From assembly GCA_964429355.1 (NCBI GenBank), contig CAYSCH010000044.1, positions 1-36,540 of the forward strand: a stretch of DNA of 36,540 bases, written 5' to 3'. The notes under the pieces are model-generated. The model was not told the origin of the DNA. It did no database searches and saw only the letters and a list, made by a program, of their open reading frames with translations. Below, in pieces: positions 24,498-32,488 of the stretch. This DNA comes from JAAYAY01 sp964429355. GTDB lineage: Bacteria > Planctomycetota > Planctomycetia > Pirellulales > Thermoguttaceae. Position numbers and translations under genes: made by a program. Every line of letters starts with the position of its first letter. The first letter of the stretch is position 1.

Positions 24498-25709
24498 TCA
24501 AAGCTGGAACCAGAACCACAGCGCCGCACCGGCCAGCGTCACGATCGATACGGGGATCCCGATCTGGGCGTGATCGGCCCAGGTGAGGGAGACGTCGAGC
24601 CGCCTGGCCTGATCCACGACGATGATATTGGCAATCGAACCTACCAGCAACAGGTTGCCCGCCAGGGTCGATGTCACGGCAAGAATCGAACCGGCCATGG
24701 GGTGCGACGCGAAGGGGAGCAGGAGCATCACCGCCGGCACGTTGGAAACGAGGTTCGAGAGGACCACGGTCACGCCAAAAAGCCAGGCCGGCCGCTCGAT
24801 GTCCACACCGCTGGATCGCACATGGGCCATCAGCCAATCCAGGTTCCCGCTGGTCTGCATCGCATGGTTGACGACGAACAGACCGATGAACAGCACCAGA
24901 AGCTGCCAGTCGACCAGGCCCAGCATCTCGCGGGAGTGCAGACGTCTCGAGCAAAGGAGCGTTCCTGCCGCGCCCAGGGCCACCAGTTCCCGCGGCCAGG
25001 GTGCGAAGAGAAAGGCCGCCATGATCGCCGCCGTGACCACCAGCCCCTTGGCGGCCTGCCAGCGGTTGAACGTCGGAGCTGCAACCACGACAAACACCGT
25101 TTCCCGCTGCCATCTGCCCCTCGTGAGTCCCACGATGATCAGCCACGTGGCTGCCAGGCCGAAAATCGACGGAACTGCGGCCACGCGAAGATAATCCAGG
25201 AACGAGAGGTGGAGAACCTGTCCGATGAGCATGTTCTGGGGGTTGCCGATGAGCGTGGCGGCCGAGCCGATGTTCGACGCACAGGCCAGGCCGAGCAGAA
25301 ACGGCTTGGGATCAAGCCGCCGCCGGACACAACATTCGATCAGAATAGGCGTCATCGCCAGGCAGACGATGTCGTTGGCCAGCACGGCCGACAGCACGCC
25401 GGAAACGGCCAGAATCAGGGCCAGGAGCAACGGGGCGGATCCGTCAAAGGCGTCTACCCGCCGCACCACCCAGGTGTAGAACCCGCTCAGGCGAAACTGC
25501 GCCGAGACGATCATCAGGCCCAGGAGCAGGGCGATCGTGGGAACGTCGACCGCATCGCCGAGCCGGCTGGCTTCGATCCGTCCGGAGGCCAGGATGGCAA
25601 TCGCTCCGAGCAGGGCCACCCCCGTCCGATCGATGGCCAGTCCCGGCAATTCGCCGAGAATCATGCCCAGATAGACCACGAGAAAGACGGAGAGAACAAG
25701 GGTGTCCAA
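24498..25709 (-). CDS. Anion transporter, DASS/ArsB-NhaD superfamily
   Basis: A 403-residue inner-membrane protein with about ten to eleven hydrophobic helices. The SNIGSAATLIGNPQN segment (conserved pore motif around SN..T.IGNP) and SNLVSNVPAVMLLLPF, in the second half, identify the Na/dicarboxylate-sulfate and ArsB/NhaD superfamily. The substrate, an anion such as a dicarboxylate, sulfate or arsenite, is not readable. The start is a TTG at 25709 with GGAG 8 bases upstream. The gene ends 10 bases before the FAD oxidoreductase gene. Confidence 0.88.
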   Translation of the reverse strand: MDTLVLSVFLVVYLGMILGELPGLAIDRTGVALLGAIAILASGRIEASRLGDAVDVPTIALLLGLMIVSAQFRLSGFYTWVVRRVDAFDGSAPLLLALILAVSGVLSAVLANDIVCLAMTPILIECCVRRRLDPKPFLLGLACASNIGSAATLIGNPQNMLIGQVLHLSFLDYLRVAAVPSIFGLAATWLIIVGLTRGRWQRETVFVVVAAPTFNRWQAAKGLVVTAAIMAAFLFAPWPRELVALGAAGTLLCSRRLHSREMLGLVDWQLLVLFIGLFVVNHAMQTSGNLDWLMAHVRSSGVDIERPAWLFGVTVVLSNLVSNVPAVMLLLPFASHPMAGSILAVTSTLAGNLLLVGSIANIIVVDQARRLDVSLTWADHAQIGIPVSIVTLAGAALWFWFQL

Positions 25710-25948
25710 GGAGCAGGCTCCAGTGGCAAGGCAGCGGTCGAGTCAAAACTTCCATGATCCCGCGCAGTCCGGTCGGCGGTCAATGCCAAGAAACCGGAAA
25801 TGCCGGCGTCTCCCGGCGTCGCCGAATCGCGACCTCCGGGAGAGAACCGGCATGTCCGCAAGCCATCACTGGGCGCTCCGCTTGTCCGCCGCCTTCATGC
25901 CCGGGCCTGCAGACTCCATCTCGCTGCCAACCCCGCTCCTCCTGCTGC
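25710..25948. other. Spacer between transporter and DUF1559 genes
   Basis: 239 bases between two minus-strand genes, with no frame of note. GGAGCAGGCTCC is a short palindrome (around 25710-25721) next to the TTG start of the transporter. Confidence 0.35.
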
Positions 25949-26818
25949 TCAGTAGTCCGCCAGCATCAATTTGCCGTCGGCTCGATTTGCCAATTGCTGA
26001 TAGAGTTCGGGCTCGATCGTCTCGCTCAGAAATCGCACCGATCCGTCGCCAAGGGCGAAATTGGCTCCACCCGGGTGATAGCTGCCGTAACCACCCACGT
26101 ACAGGCTGTCCCGCTTCGGCTCCTGTTCTTCGGCAGGCGCCATGCCGCGATTCTGACGGGCTTGATTCGCATTGACCAGCGTTCCCGCGTTGCGAAGGGT
26201 GGCGCGAGTCCCAGACATCCAGCCCAGGGTATCGGTATCCTGGTCCGAGACGAATTTTTCACCGACAAAGATCGTATGCGATGAACCGTCGGGAATGTCC
26301 CGGTAGCCCACGTGGCTATTGAGGAAAAAGACGCCTTGATTGTCCTTGTCGATCGGGGTCTCTGCCGGACCGTGGCACGCCGCGTAGGTCGCATAGCCCA
26401 CCTTGTCTCGATCGGACATGTAGGGACTTGAAGGACACAGGAACATCATGAGCCGAGCCTTTCGCACCTCGGCGTTCTTCTCGTCGTAGACACCCACACT
26501 GAAGTCGATGTGGCGATAGGTGGTCACCTCCTCGAGATAGGGGAGCGTCTGCGACACCCAGTTGTGGTGATAGCCTTGGGCTTCGCTAGCGATCGGTCCC
26601 TTCTCGTCGATCGTTCCCGGCGGATACACCGAGTGGCTCATGTTGTAGTTCTGCATGGCCAGGAGCACCTGGCTGAGATTGTTCGTGCACTGGCATCTCC
26701 TGGCCGCTTCTCTTGCCGCCTGCACCGCCGGCAGCAGCAACGCGATCAGAATTCCGATGATGGCGATCACGACCAGCAACTCGACCAGTGTGAACGCTTT
26801 CTGGCTCTTGTTTCTCAT
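25949..26818 (-). CDS. DUF1559 (H-X9-DG) pseudopilin-like protein
   Basis: A 289-residue DUF1559 protein at the end of the pseudopilin operon. The leader is KSQKA then FTLVELLVVIAIIGILIALL, followed by PAVQAAREAARRCQCTNNLS. Ala instead of Gly precedes the predicted cleavage site, which is unusual for prepilin peptidases; all other residues, including Glu at mature position 5, are intact. The H-X9-DG signature is near the end (YHPGG, then ANFALGDGSVRFLSETI). The ATG at 26818 follows AGGAG and lies 87 bases after the GspK/PilX-like stop. It may be the major subunit of the system encoded upstream, but that is inference. Confidence 0.92.
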   Translation of the reverse strand: MRNKSQKAFTLVELLVVIAIIGILIALLLPAVQAAREAARRCQCTNNLSQVLLAMQNYNMSHSVYPPGTIDEKGPIASEAQGYHHNWVSQTLPYLEEVTTYRHIDFSVGVYDEKNAEVRKARLMMFLCPSSPYMSDRDKVGYATYAACHGPAETPIDKDNQGVFFLNSHVGYRDIPDGSSHTIFVGEKFVSDQDTDTLGWMSGTRATLRNAGTLVNANQARQNRGMAPAEEQEPKRDSLYVGGYGSYHPGGANFALGDGSVRFLSETIEPELYQQLANRADGKLMLADY

Positions 26819-26905
26819 GACGACTCTCCTGTCGATGGTCTCTTGCACCGCTTGTTGGTTGTGGTTGGAAAGGCGTAACAGGGCCCGGATCCGCTGGTTC
26901 GCCTT

Positions 26906-27439
26906 CTATTGGTCACTCTTCTCGCCGCCCTGCCCGGAGGGCAGGAGAAACCGGTGTTCCCGTTGGTATCCGCCGGGCTCATTGCGTCCGTCGTCGAGAA
27001 CGACTTGGACCCTGATCACCCGCACTTCCGGCTCGCCGTCAGGTGTTGCCAACCCGATCGTTACCTCGGCCGTTCGAGAGGATCCCAGTACCTCCGCCGG
27101 GACCTTCCAGGTTTCACCGTTGTACTGAGCCGTCTGCGACAATTGCCTGGCAGCCCGTTGAACCCCCGCTTCGGCAAGCCAGAAGGCCTGCTGCCGCCCG
27201 TCCAGGATTCGCAACTGCCGATGGTGGACGAACACCGTCCGGATCAAACCGGTTCCCAGCATGCTCGTGACCAGCAGGCACACGAGCACGATCACCAGGA
27301 TCGAGCCGCCTGGCGAATTCGACTTCTTGAAGCCGATCCCAAGACTGCCGCCGAGCCCACACTTTCCCGCCCGCGGGAACTCTCGCTCTTGGCGCTGGAA
27401 TAAGTTCTTGACCGCACCGGCGTGCATGTGCCACCTCAT
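26906..27439 (-). CDS. GspK/PilX-like pseudopilin
   Basis: A 177-residue protein. It has a hydrophobic N-terminal helix (GSILVIVLVCLLVTSMLGTG, about 46-65) followed by QQAFWLAEAGVQRAARQL (about 82-99), the segment characteristic of GspK and PilX-type minor pilins. As usual for GspK, the Glu at mature position 5 is absent; cleavage would fall near SNSPGG. The start overlaps the previous stop as ATGA (27436-27439). Residues 11-37 are encoded by a dispersed palindromic repeat (27331-27409), which lengthens the cytoplasmic leader to about 45 residues, far beyond the usual 6-15. Alternatively the true start is downstream and the repeat is a leader; no good ribosome binding site supports that. Confidence 0.8.
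   Translation of the reverse strand: MRWHMHAGAVKNLFQRQEREFPRAGKCGLGGSLGIGFKKSNSPGGSILVIVLVCLLVTSMLGTGLIRTVFVHHRQLRILDGRQQAFWLAEAGVQRAARQLSQTAQYNGETWKVPAEVLGSSRTAEVTIGLATPDGEPEVRVIRVQVVLDDGRNEPGGYQREHRFLLPSGQGGEKSDQ
27331..27409. repeat. Dispersed palindromic repeat, copy B, within coding sequence
   Basis: 79 bases aligning without gaps to 12309-12387 (about 57 of 79 identical by eye, 22 mismatches). The centre reads TTTCCCGCCCGCGGGA, a near-perfect palindrome. It is open in the frame of the GspK/PilX-like gene and encodes its residues 11-37. The inner CCCGC/GCGGG symmetry is kept while the outer arms have diverged. Confidence 0.65.
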
Positions 27440-27984
27440 GATTGTTCGCCTGTCTTCACCGCTGCCGCCGGCTGCCCGAGCACGCCGATCACTGCGGCCA
27501 CTTCCAGGGCCCGGATGCCGGTTGGGCTGCCGATGCACCCAGGCTCCGGCTCGAACTGGAGCGACACGATCGGCAGGGGATTCCCGGTGTCCAGCTTCCA
27601 GCCAACGGCATATCCGGCAGGAATCCGGTATGACTCCCGATGCACGACCTCCTTGTTGCGGCGATGTTCGCGATTGACCGTACGGGCTCCGAGCGTGTAT
27701 CGGATTTCCTCCTCGTCGTTCAGAACCAGCCGCAGGACACCGGCGGGCGTCTTCGGGTCGGTGCCTGCGCCGTCCTCCTGTTGTCCGGACAACGCTTCGT
27801 GGGCGTCGGCACGGAGCTGAGCGGCCAGTCTCTGCAACTCCATTTCGGCGCTGGTTTCCTCGCCGGCCCGATGGCATGCCCGTTGCATGCCACTCATCGA
27901 TACCGCCACGGTCGTCATGACCGTGCCTATCAGGGCGATGGTAACCAGGCACTCAATCAGCGAATAGCCGCGGTGTTTCTTCAT
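27436..27984 (-). CDS. Minor pseudopilin, GspJ/GspH-like
   Basis: A 182-residue prepilin-like protein. The class III leader is MKKHRG, with Tyr7 as the mature start and Glu at mature position 5 (YSLIECLVTIALIGTVMTTV). An alpha-helical stem (ERLQRLAAQLRADAHEAL-like segment) and a beta-rich C-terminal domain (VLRLVLNDEEEIRYTLG) follow, as in GspJ or GspH. The ATG at 27984 has a strong GGAGGAAGGA site. It overlaps both neighbours by 4 bp (ATGA at 27981-27984 and 27436-27439), so the three minor pseudopilins are made as a coupled set. Confidence 0.87.
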   Translation of the reverse strand: MKKHRGYSLIECLVTIALIGTVMTTVAVSMSGMQRACHRAGEETSAEMELQRLAAQLRADAHEALSGQQEDGAGTDPKTPAGVLRLVLNDEEEIRYTLGARTVNREHRRNKEVVHRESYRIPAGYAVGWKLDTGNPLPIVSLQFEPEPGCIGSPTGIRALEVAAVIGVLGQPAAAVKTGEQS

Positions 27985-28385
27985 GTTCCTTCCTCCCCGG
28001 CCTGGAACTTCCAGCCGACAAGCCGGACCGATTCTCTCGCCCGCTCCGGTCCGCTTTCCCACTCGATTTGCAGCGTGATTCGCCGTACGCCCTGGTCTTC
28101 GTCGGCTACTTCGACCGACACGCTTCCCTCGGGAAGCTGTGAGGCGATTCCTTCCGAAAGCTCGACGGACGCAGATTTGCTGGTCGTGTCGTCCCAGCTT
28201 CGCGACATGAGGCTTTCCATCAGGTTTCCCGCCTCCCGAGAGGCCGCGGCATACTGCCTGGCCTGGTGTCGCTGTTGCGCCACAATGATCAGGAGTTGTG
28301 CGACGCCGGCCACCAGGGCCATGGCGAGGCCCACGGCCATCAGCGCCTCATGGAGGACAAAACCTTGTTTCCTGCAAGTGCTCAT
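27981..28385 (-). CDS. Minor pseudopilin, GspI-like
   Basis: A 134-residue prepilin-like protein. The leader is MSTCRKQG, with Phe9 as the mature start and Glu at mature position 5 (FVLHEALMAVGLAMALVAG). The stem helix and short C-terminal domain fit a GspI or PilV-type minor pilin. The start overlaps the third GspF gene's stop by 4 bp (28382-28385), and its own stop overlaps the next gene. The frame is open upstream to 28640, but that part lies antisense-like over the GspF gene and is not coding. Confidence 0.82.
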   Translation of the reverse strand: MSTCRKQGFVLHEALMAVGLAMALVAGVAQLLIIVAQQRHQARQYAAASREAGNLMESLMSRSWDDTTSKSASVELSEGIASQLPEGSVSVEVADEDQGVRRITLQIEWESGPERARESVRLVGWKFQAGEEGT

Positions 28386-29659
28386 GACAGGCTCGAAATC
28401 AATTTGAACAACGGCGACAGGACACCCACCGCAATCAACAAAACGAAGCCGCCCAGAACGGCAATGGCCGCGGGAAACAACACGTTCGTCAAGGCACGAA
28501 GCCGATATACGGCCCGCCGCGCGTTGCTCTCCGCCATCTCGTCCAAGGCCCAGGCCAGGTTGCCCGTCCGCTCTGCCGAGCGGAACACGGCCGCCTCCGG
28601 CTTCCGGATCAACCCCGCCTCTTCGAGACATTCGGTCCACTCCAGCCCCTGGTCGATCCGCCTTGCCGTCCGCTGCAGCTTGTTGCGCAGTCTGCGCTTC
28701 GACAGATAACCCGCCATCAGACGCATCATCTCGGGCAAGGGCCGATTCTGACGCACGGCATGGGCCAACCAGTGCATGACCACGCTCCGATCGGCCCGCT
28801 GCCAGCCTGCAACGATTCCGGGCATGTAACGCGGTGACGTGCCCGTGTAGTAGGAGAGGCTGCGGAGCAGGAAGAAAACCAGTACCGCGGCCCCCAGCAG
28901 GAGAAACGGCCAGGCGTCGGCGAGGAACCGCGTGATCGAAATCAGGGTCCTCATTGCCACGGGCGTATCGAGCCCGATCACACCGAAATCGAGCAGGATT
29001 CTCTGGAAGGCCGGCACGATCTTGATCATGATGAACGTGATCTGGACCGCCCCGAACAGAACCAGGCAGATGAGGTAGAAAGTTCGCTCCGCTACGGTCC
29101 GGAGCACCTGTTCGCTCTCGTCGTTGCCGCCGAGGGCCTGCCGCAACGATCCGCCCAGATTCCCCGTCTGTTGCCCCAGTCCCACGGAAAGGAGCACCGA
29201 TTGGGGAAAGTGCAGCCGCGAACGCTGCAGGGCCAATGCCAGCGGTAGACCTGCCTCCAGGTACTCAGCCAGGTCGTAGGCGCGGTCGCCGATGTGGTCG
29301 CGCCGCTCGGAGGCGAAGGCCCTCGCCGCCGTCTCGAGCGGTATATTCCGCTCCGCTGCAAGCATCAGGGTCCACAGCAGCGAACGGCGTTCGGTGCTGC
29401 GAAATCGATTCACGAGCGAGGGGAGGATCAGGCCCAGCACGATCCAGGCCGGGATGAAGAAGGCGCCTGAGATCACGCCCACGACCGCAAACAGCCCCAA
29501 GACCACGAGCGTCCAGGCAATGGCCGCCACGAGATCCTCCCGCGTGTTGTGCGGCGCAGCTCGACCATTTGAGCCGGCTCGGCTTTGCAGCATGAGAATC
29601 GCCAGTCCGGTCAGAATCATGCCCAGAGGAATCACAGTCAACAGGATCGCTGCCAGCAT
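28382..29659 (-). CDS. GspF/PilC family platform protein, third copy
   Basis: A 425-residue inner-membrane protein. Two T2SSF domains hold the family pattern: AEYLEAGLPLALALQRSRLH with SVGLGQQTGNLGGSLRQAL in the first, and AGYLSKRRLRNKLQ with FRSAERTGNLAWALDEMAE in the second. Extra membrane helices at the N-terminus (about residues 1-25 and 48-85) precede the first domain, which most GspF proteins lack. Platform proteins recruit the assembly ATPase and pseudopilins. The ATG at 29659 has GAGGGG 8 bases upstream (a GTG three codons earlier is less well placed). It follows the second copy by 12 bases and overlaps the GspI-like gene. Confidence 0.88.
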   Translation of the reverse strand: MLAAILLTVIPLGMILTGLAILMLQSRAGSNGRAAPHNTREDLVAAIAWTLVVLGLFAVVGVISGAFFIPAWIVLGLILPSLVNRFRSTERRSLLWTLMLAAERNIPLETAARAFASERRDHIGDRAYDLAEYLEAGLPLALALQRSRLHFPQSVLLSVGLGQQTGNLGGSLRQALGGNDESEQVLRTVAERTFYLICLVLFGAVQITFIMIKIVPAFQRILLDFGVIGLDTPVAMRTLISITRFLADAWPFLLLGAAVLVFFLLRSLSYYTGTSPRYMPGIVAGWQRADRSVVMHWLAHAVRQNRPLPEMMRLMAGYLSKRRLRNKLQRTARRIDQGLEWTECLEEAGLIRKPEAAVFRSAERTGNLAWALDEMAESNARRAVYRLRALTNVLFPAAIAVLGGFVLLIAVGVLSPLFKLISSLS

Positions 29660-29671
29660 CTTCGTCACCCC

Positions 29672-29899
29672 TCAGGTGAGGTTGGATATGAGGCTGATCA
29701 GGGGAAGAAACACAGCCGAAACGATGGTCAGAACAGCACAGGCGATAGAAAGAAACACGATCGGCGGCAAGGCCGCATGCAGCCAGAAAGCCCGCATCCG
29801 GACCCGGTCCGCGAGCATCTCGCAGCCCAGTTCCAGCGAGTCGTCGAGGGCCCCCACATGCTCTCCCCAATGGATCAAGGGAACCAGGGTGGCCGGCAC
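29672..29899 (-). CDS. GspF/PilC family protein, second copy: C-terminal part after in-frame TAG
   Basis: This continues the second GspF gene in the same frame immediately after TAG 29900-29902. It holds the conserved VPLIHWGEHVGALDDSLELG segment, the end of the second T2SSF domain, and the last membrane helix (PPIVFLSIACAVLTIVSAVF). No ribosome binding site or start codon is convincing, so as drawn it would not be translated on its own. Read through, the gene has an ordinary GspF length. Nonsense mutation or base error are the main explanations. Confidence 0.7.
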   Translation of the reverse strand: MPATLVPLIHWGEHVGALDDSLELGCEMLADRVRMRAFWLHAALPPIVFLSIACAVLTIVSAVFLPLISLISNLT

Positions 29900-30873
29900 C
29901 TAACGCTCCGAAGCCATCGCCTGCGACAGGGTCCGCCCCCGGGCGACACCGTCCGCCAGGGATTGAGAGATCTGGGTGATGTTCTTGTTCGAAACGCCTT
30001 CAGACGAACACCGCAGTGCATCCAGCAATGTCATGCCGTTGCGGAGCAAAACCCGCACCAGCGCCATCCATTCCATCAAACACAGCCAGTGCCAGAGCGG
30101 CCCGATCACCGGAATCAGGCTGACCAGACGATGCCAGCCGCTCCGGCCCAATCGACCTCGCAGCAGCAGCATGAGTATCACGAGTAGCGCTAGAATCATC
30201 GGCAGCAGCCATGCACTGATGGCGCGAAATGTGAAGACGGCGACAGTCAGTGCCGGCAGTTCACAGCNNNNNNNNNNCCAAAATCGTCGAAGATTCCTCG
30301 GAAACCGCCCACCACGTATGCCAGGATCAGGCCCAGTACTACCAGCGCCGTTGCACCAACCAGCAGCGGATAGGCCAACCCGTCGCGTATCATCTGTCGC
30401 AGCGAACTGGAATCGCGGTAGTGTTCCATAAGCTCCGTCAGGGCGGGGCCGAGTTGTCCCGTGCGGATGGCCGATTGGATCATTCGCGTCACGTGCGAGG
30501 GCAGCGCGGAATGGGAGCTCTCCAAAGCGTCTTCGAGGGACCGGCCCCGTTCGAGCTCGCCAGCCAGATAGGAGAACACTTTTGTGAGCCGTGGACTGTC
30601 GCTTTCCTCCGCCGCCGCACGGAATGCGGGCGCCAGCGGCAACTCCGCCGCGCTCAGGTGCGCCACGTTTTCAACCAGTTCCTGAACCTCGTCGCGTCTC
30701 AGTCGTTCCTCGGGGGGCGGTGCCGTGGCGGCCGAGTCGGCCTGAACCACCTCCAGAACCCGGAGACCCATCTCTTCCAGGCGGCGCCGGGCCTCCTCCA
30801 CGGAACTGGCGTCGACGTGACCGTCCGAACGCCCTCCCGCGGAATCTTCAGCAATGTATCGATAGCTGACCAT
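29900..30873 (-). CDS. GspF/PilC family protein, second copy: N-terminal part
   Basis: The platform protein from its start to an in-frame TAG. The short N-terminal domain (VSYRYIAEDSAGG, then DASSVEEARRRLEEMGLRVL) is the GspF/PilC entry domain. The first T2SSF domain and its helix follow (LVGATALVVLGLILAYVVGG). A 10-N gap (30268-30277) sits after IFDDF. The coherent frame resumes as CELPALTVAVFTFRAI, in a different phase from that implied by ten bases, so the gap size is a placeholder. The second T2SSF domain is then cut by TAG 29900-29902 at ASER. The ATG at 30873 lies directly after a fragment of the dispersed repeat and has no good ribosome binding site. Confidence 0.75.
30268..30277. other. 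Scaffold gap (10 N)
   Basis: Ten N inside the second GspF gene. The family sequence continues in another phase on the far side, so the true length is not ten (2, 5, 8 or 11 modulo 3 would fit). Confidence 0.95.
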
Positions 30874-30897
30874 TTTAGAGCCGATGACAAAACAACG
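30874..30897. repeat. Dispersed repeat, partial copy C
   Basis: Plus-strand TTTTAGAGCCGAT, then GACAAAAC, matches the outer arm of copy A (TTTAGAGCCGAT, then CCCAAAAC) at about 17 of 20 positions. Only this arm is clear; a diverged remainder may extend toward 30950. It ends right at the start codon of the second GspF gene. Confidence 0.4.
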
Positions 30898-30950
30898 GAT
30901 TGTGCGGATCACTGGCCCCGGGAGGGAGGCTCGTTACTCTGCGAGAACTA

Positions 30951-32039
30951 TCAGTTTCCCAAGGGCACCGAAAGCTGGTAGAACAACCTCAAGAGCGGCG
31001 CAAAGGTGATAAGGCCACAGACCAGCGTTGCCGCTCCGCCGGCGAAAGCCGTCAGCCACATCGGCAGGTAAATCGCCGTCCACATCGCCTTGCGTGCCGC
31101 CCGGCTGCGATAGACCGCCGCGCTTCGCGACAAGGCGGCGCTCAAATCCTGTTGCCGATCACCCGACATCAGCAGCCACCCCAGGAGCGGCGGCATGCCC
31201 TCAGGCAGATCCTCGCGCTTCTGGAAATGCTCGCCACGCCGTATACGCTCGGTAACCTCGCCGACGGCCCGGGCAATCGACCGGTCTCCGCTCGCATCGG
31301 CGGCGAGGATCAGCGACTCATCCAGAGGCACCTGCTCCTTGATCAAGAGTGCCATCACCTCGCTGAATGTCGCCAACCGGCTCATCTGGACAGTTCCCCG
31401 AAAACCACCGTGTCGCCCCGATCGCCAGCCTTGGCCCTTGCCTCGCCAGGCCCAGATTGCCCGCCCCGATCGCGACCACCAGAGGCCACCCAGGACGGCG
31501 ACCACCAAAGGCAGCGGGATGGCCCACCACACGGCTGCATCGCCAATCCCACTCAACACCGCAAAGGCTCGATCAGCATGCCCCGTCAAATCGGATTGGA
31601 TGCGCAACATTCCGGGAACAAGGTGCAACAGCAGGACCAGAAACAGCAGGTAGGCCAGGCTGACCACCACGATCGGATAGACCATGCCCGCTCCCACCGT
31701 CTTTCGCAGATCGGAAATCCGACGGGCCGTCGCCGACAGCGACTCCAAGGCGGCCGCCAGGTGGCCCGATCGAATGCCCGCTTCAACGACCGCTCGCCAC
31801 ACCGCGGGAAACGTCTTCTCATCCTCCGTCAGAATCTTCGAGAGACTCTCTCCGGAGTTCATCCGCGTCACCAGCAATTGGGCCAACCTGCCCGGCTGGC
31901 CCGGCAGGTCACCGCCGAGGGTCTCCAGCCCGTACTCGAGTGGTACGCCGGCCCGAACCAGCGCCGCCATCTCGTCGTTGAGCGCGATCAACGCATCGAG
32001 CGTGATCGTGCCCGCCTTGCAGCTCCCTCCCACTCCCAC
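30951..32039 (-). CDS. GspF/PilC family platform protein, first copy
   Basis: The first gene of the pseudopilin operon, 362 residues. Two T2SSF domains are visible: MAALVRAGVPLEYGLETLGG with VEAGIRSGHLAAALESLSAT, and FSEVMALLIKEQVPLDESLILA with LLMSGDRQQDLSAALSRSA. Three helices are clear: VYPIVVVSLAYLLFLVLLLH, WWAIPLPLVVAVLGGLWW, and LTAFAGGAATLVCGLITFAP near the C-terminus. The usual GE near the second-domain core is SGDRQQD here. GTG at 32039 has GGGAG 6 bases upstream; a GTG at 32099 is an alternative that adds 20 residues. A 77-base spacer follows before the second copy. Confidence 0.85.
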   Translation of the reverse strand: MGVGGSCKAGTITLDALIALNDEMAALVRAGVPLEYGLETLGGDLPGQPGRLAQLLVTRMNSGESLSKILTEDEKTFPAVWRAVVEAGIRSGHLAAALESLSATARRISDLRKTVGAGMVYPIVVVSLAYLLFLVLLLHLVPGMLRIQSDLTGHADRAFAVLSGIGDAAVWWAIPLPLVVAVLGGLWWSRSGRAIWAWRGKGQGWRSGRHGGFRGTVQMSRLATFSEVMALLIKEQVPLDESLILAADASGDRSIARAVGEVTERIRRGEHFQKREDLPEGMPPLLGWLLMSGDRQQDLSAALSRSAAVYRSRAARKAMWTAIYLPMWLTAFAGGAATLVCGLITFAPLLRLFYQLSVPLGN

Positions 32040-32488
32040 GGCCTGCTCCCTATGTAGACAAACCGGGCCGGCGATTGACTTTACAACCGCAGCCCTCACC
32101 TGCGTCCGCCAGCCGGCAACGCACGAAATGTTTCAGGGCACATGGGTACTAACGACGAACCCCAATCAAGCGCACGGTGGTTTTCGGAAATCCAGCAGGA
32201 ATGCGCCGCTGGACGAACTCGGGGGGGCGGTCTTGAAGCCACACGCCGCTTCCGAACGGACGCGGCCGGTTTGCCTTTCCGCCGACACCCTGCCACCGGC
32301 CTGTCATTCCTGCCGTTCCCTCACCAATCGGCCGAGAAATCGTATAGCAAGTATGACGAATATTATAGCTCCTGCCGGTAACGCGTTCCCCGGGCAACGG
32401 GTATCATAGGGAACATCCTTGTGGGATGCCCGGAAGACCGGCAGGTCTCGATCGATCCCTGGTTTGGAAAAAAACGACGGTGACTGCC
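32040..32488. other. Divergent intergenic region
   Basis: 449 bases between the pseudopilin operon (minus) and the glycosidase gene (plus). An AT-rich island at about 32340-32370, in otherwise GC-rich DNA, is the likely promoter area. No gene is supported. Confidence 0.4.
32361..32367. promoter_or_regulatory. AT-rich bidirectional -10-like site
   Basis: TATTATA reads TATTAT on plus (32361-32366) and TATAAT on minus (32367-32362). No -35 box is seen at standard spacing on either strand. It would serve the pseudopilin operon (start 32039 or 32099) and perhaps the glycosidase gene. Confidence 0.3.

Noticed and set aside
24459..25757. 432-codon open frame on the plus strand
   Set aside because: Antisense to the anion transporter; its Gln/Arg/His-rich translation is a mirror of a membrane protein.
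27440..27952. N-terminal extension of the GspK/PilX-like frame
   Set aside because: It overlaps the GspJ/H-like gene in another frame; the ATGA overlap at 27436-27439 gives the natural start.
30900..32057. 385-codon open frame on the plus strand
   Set aside because: Antisense to the first GspF gene; no family features.
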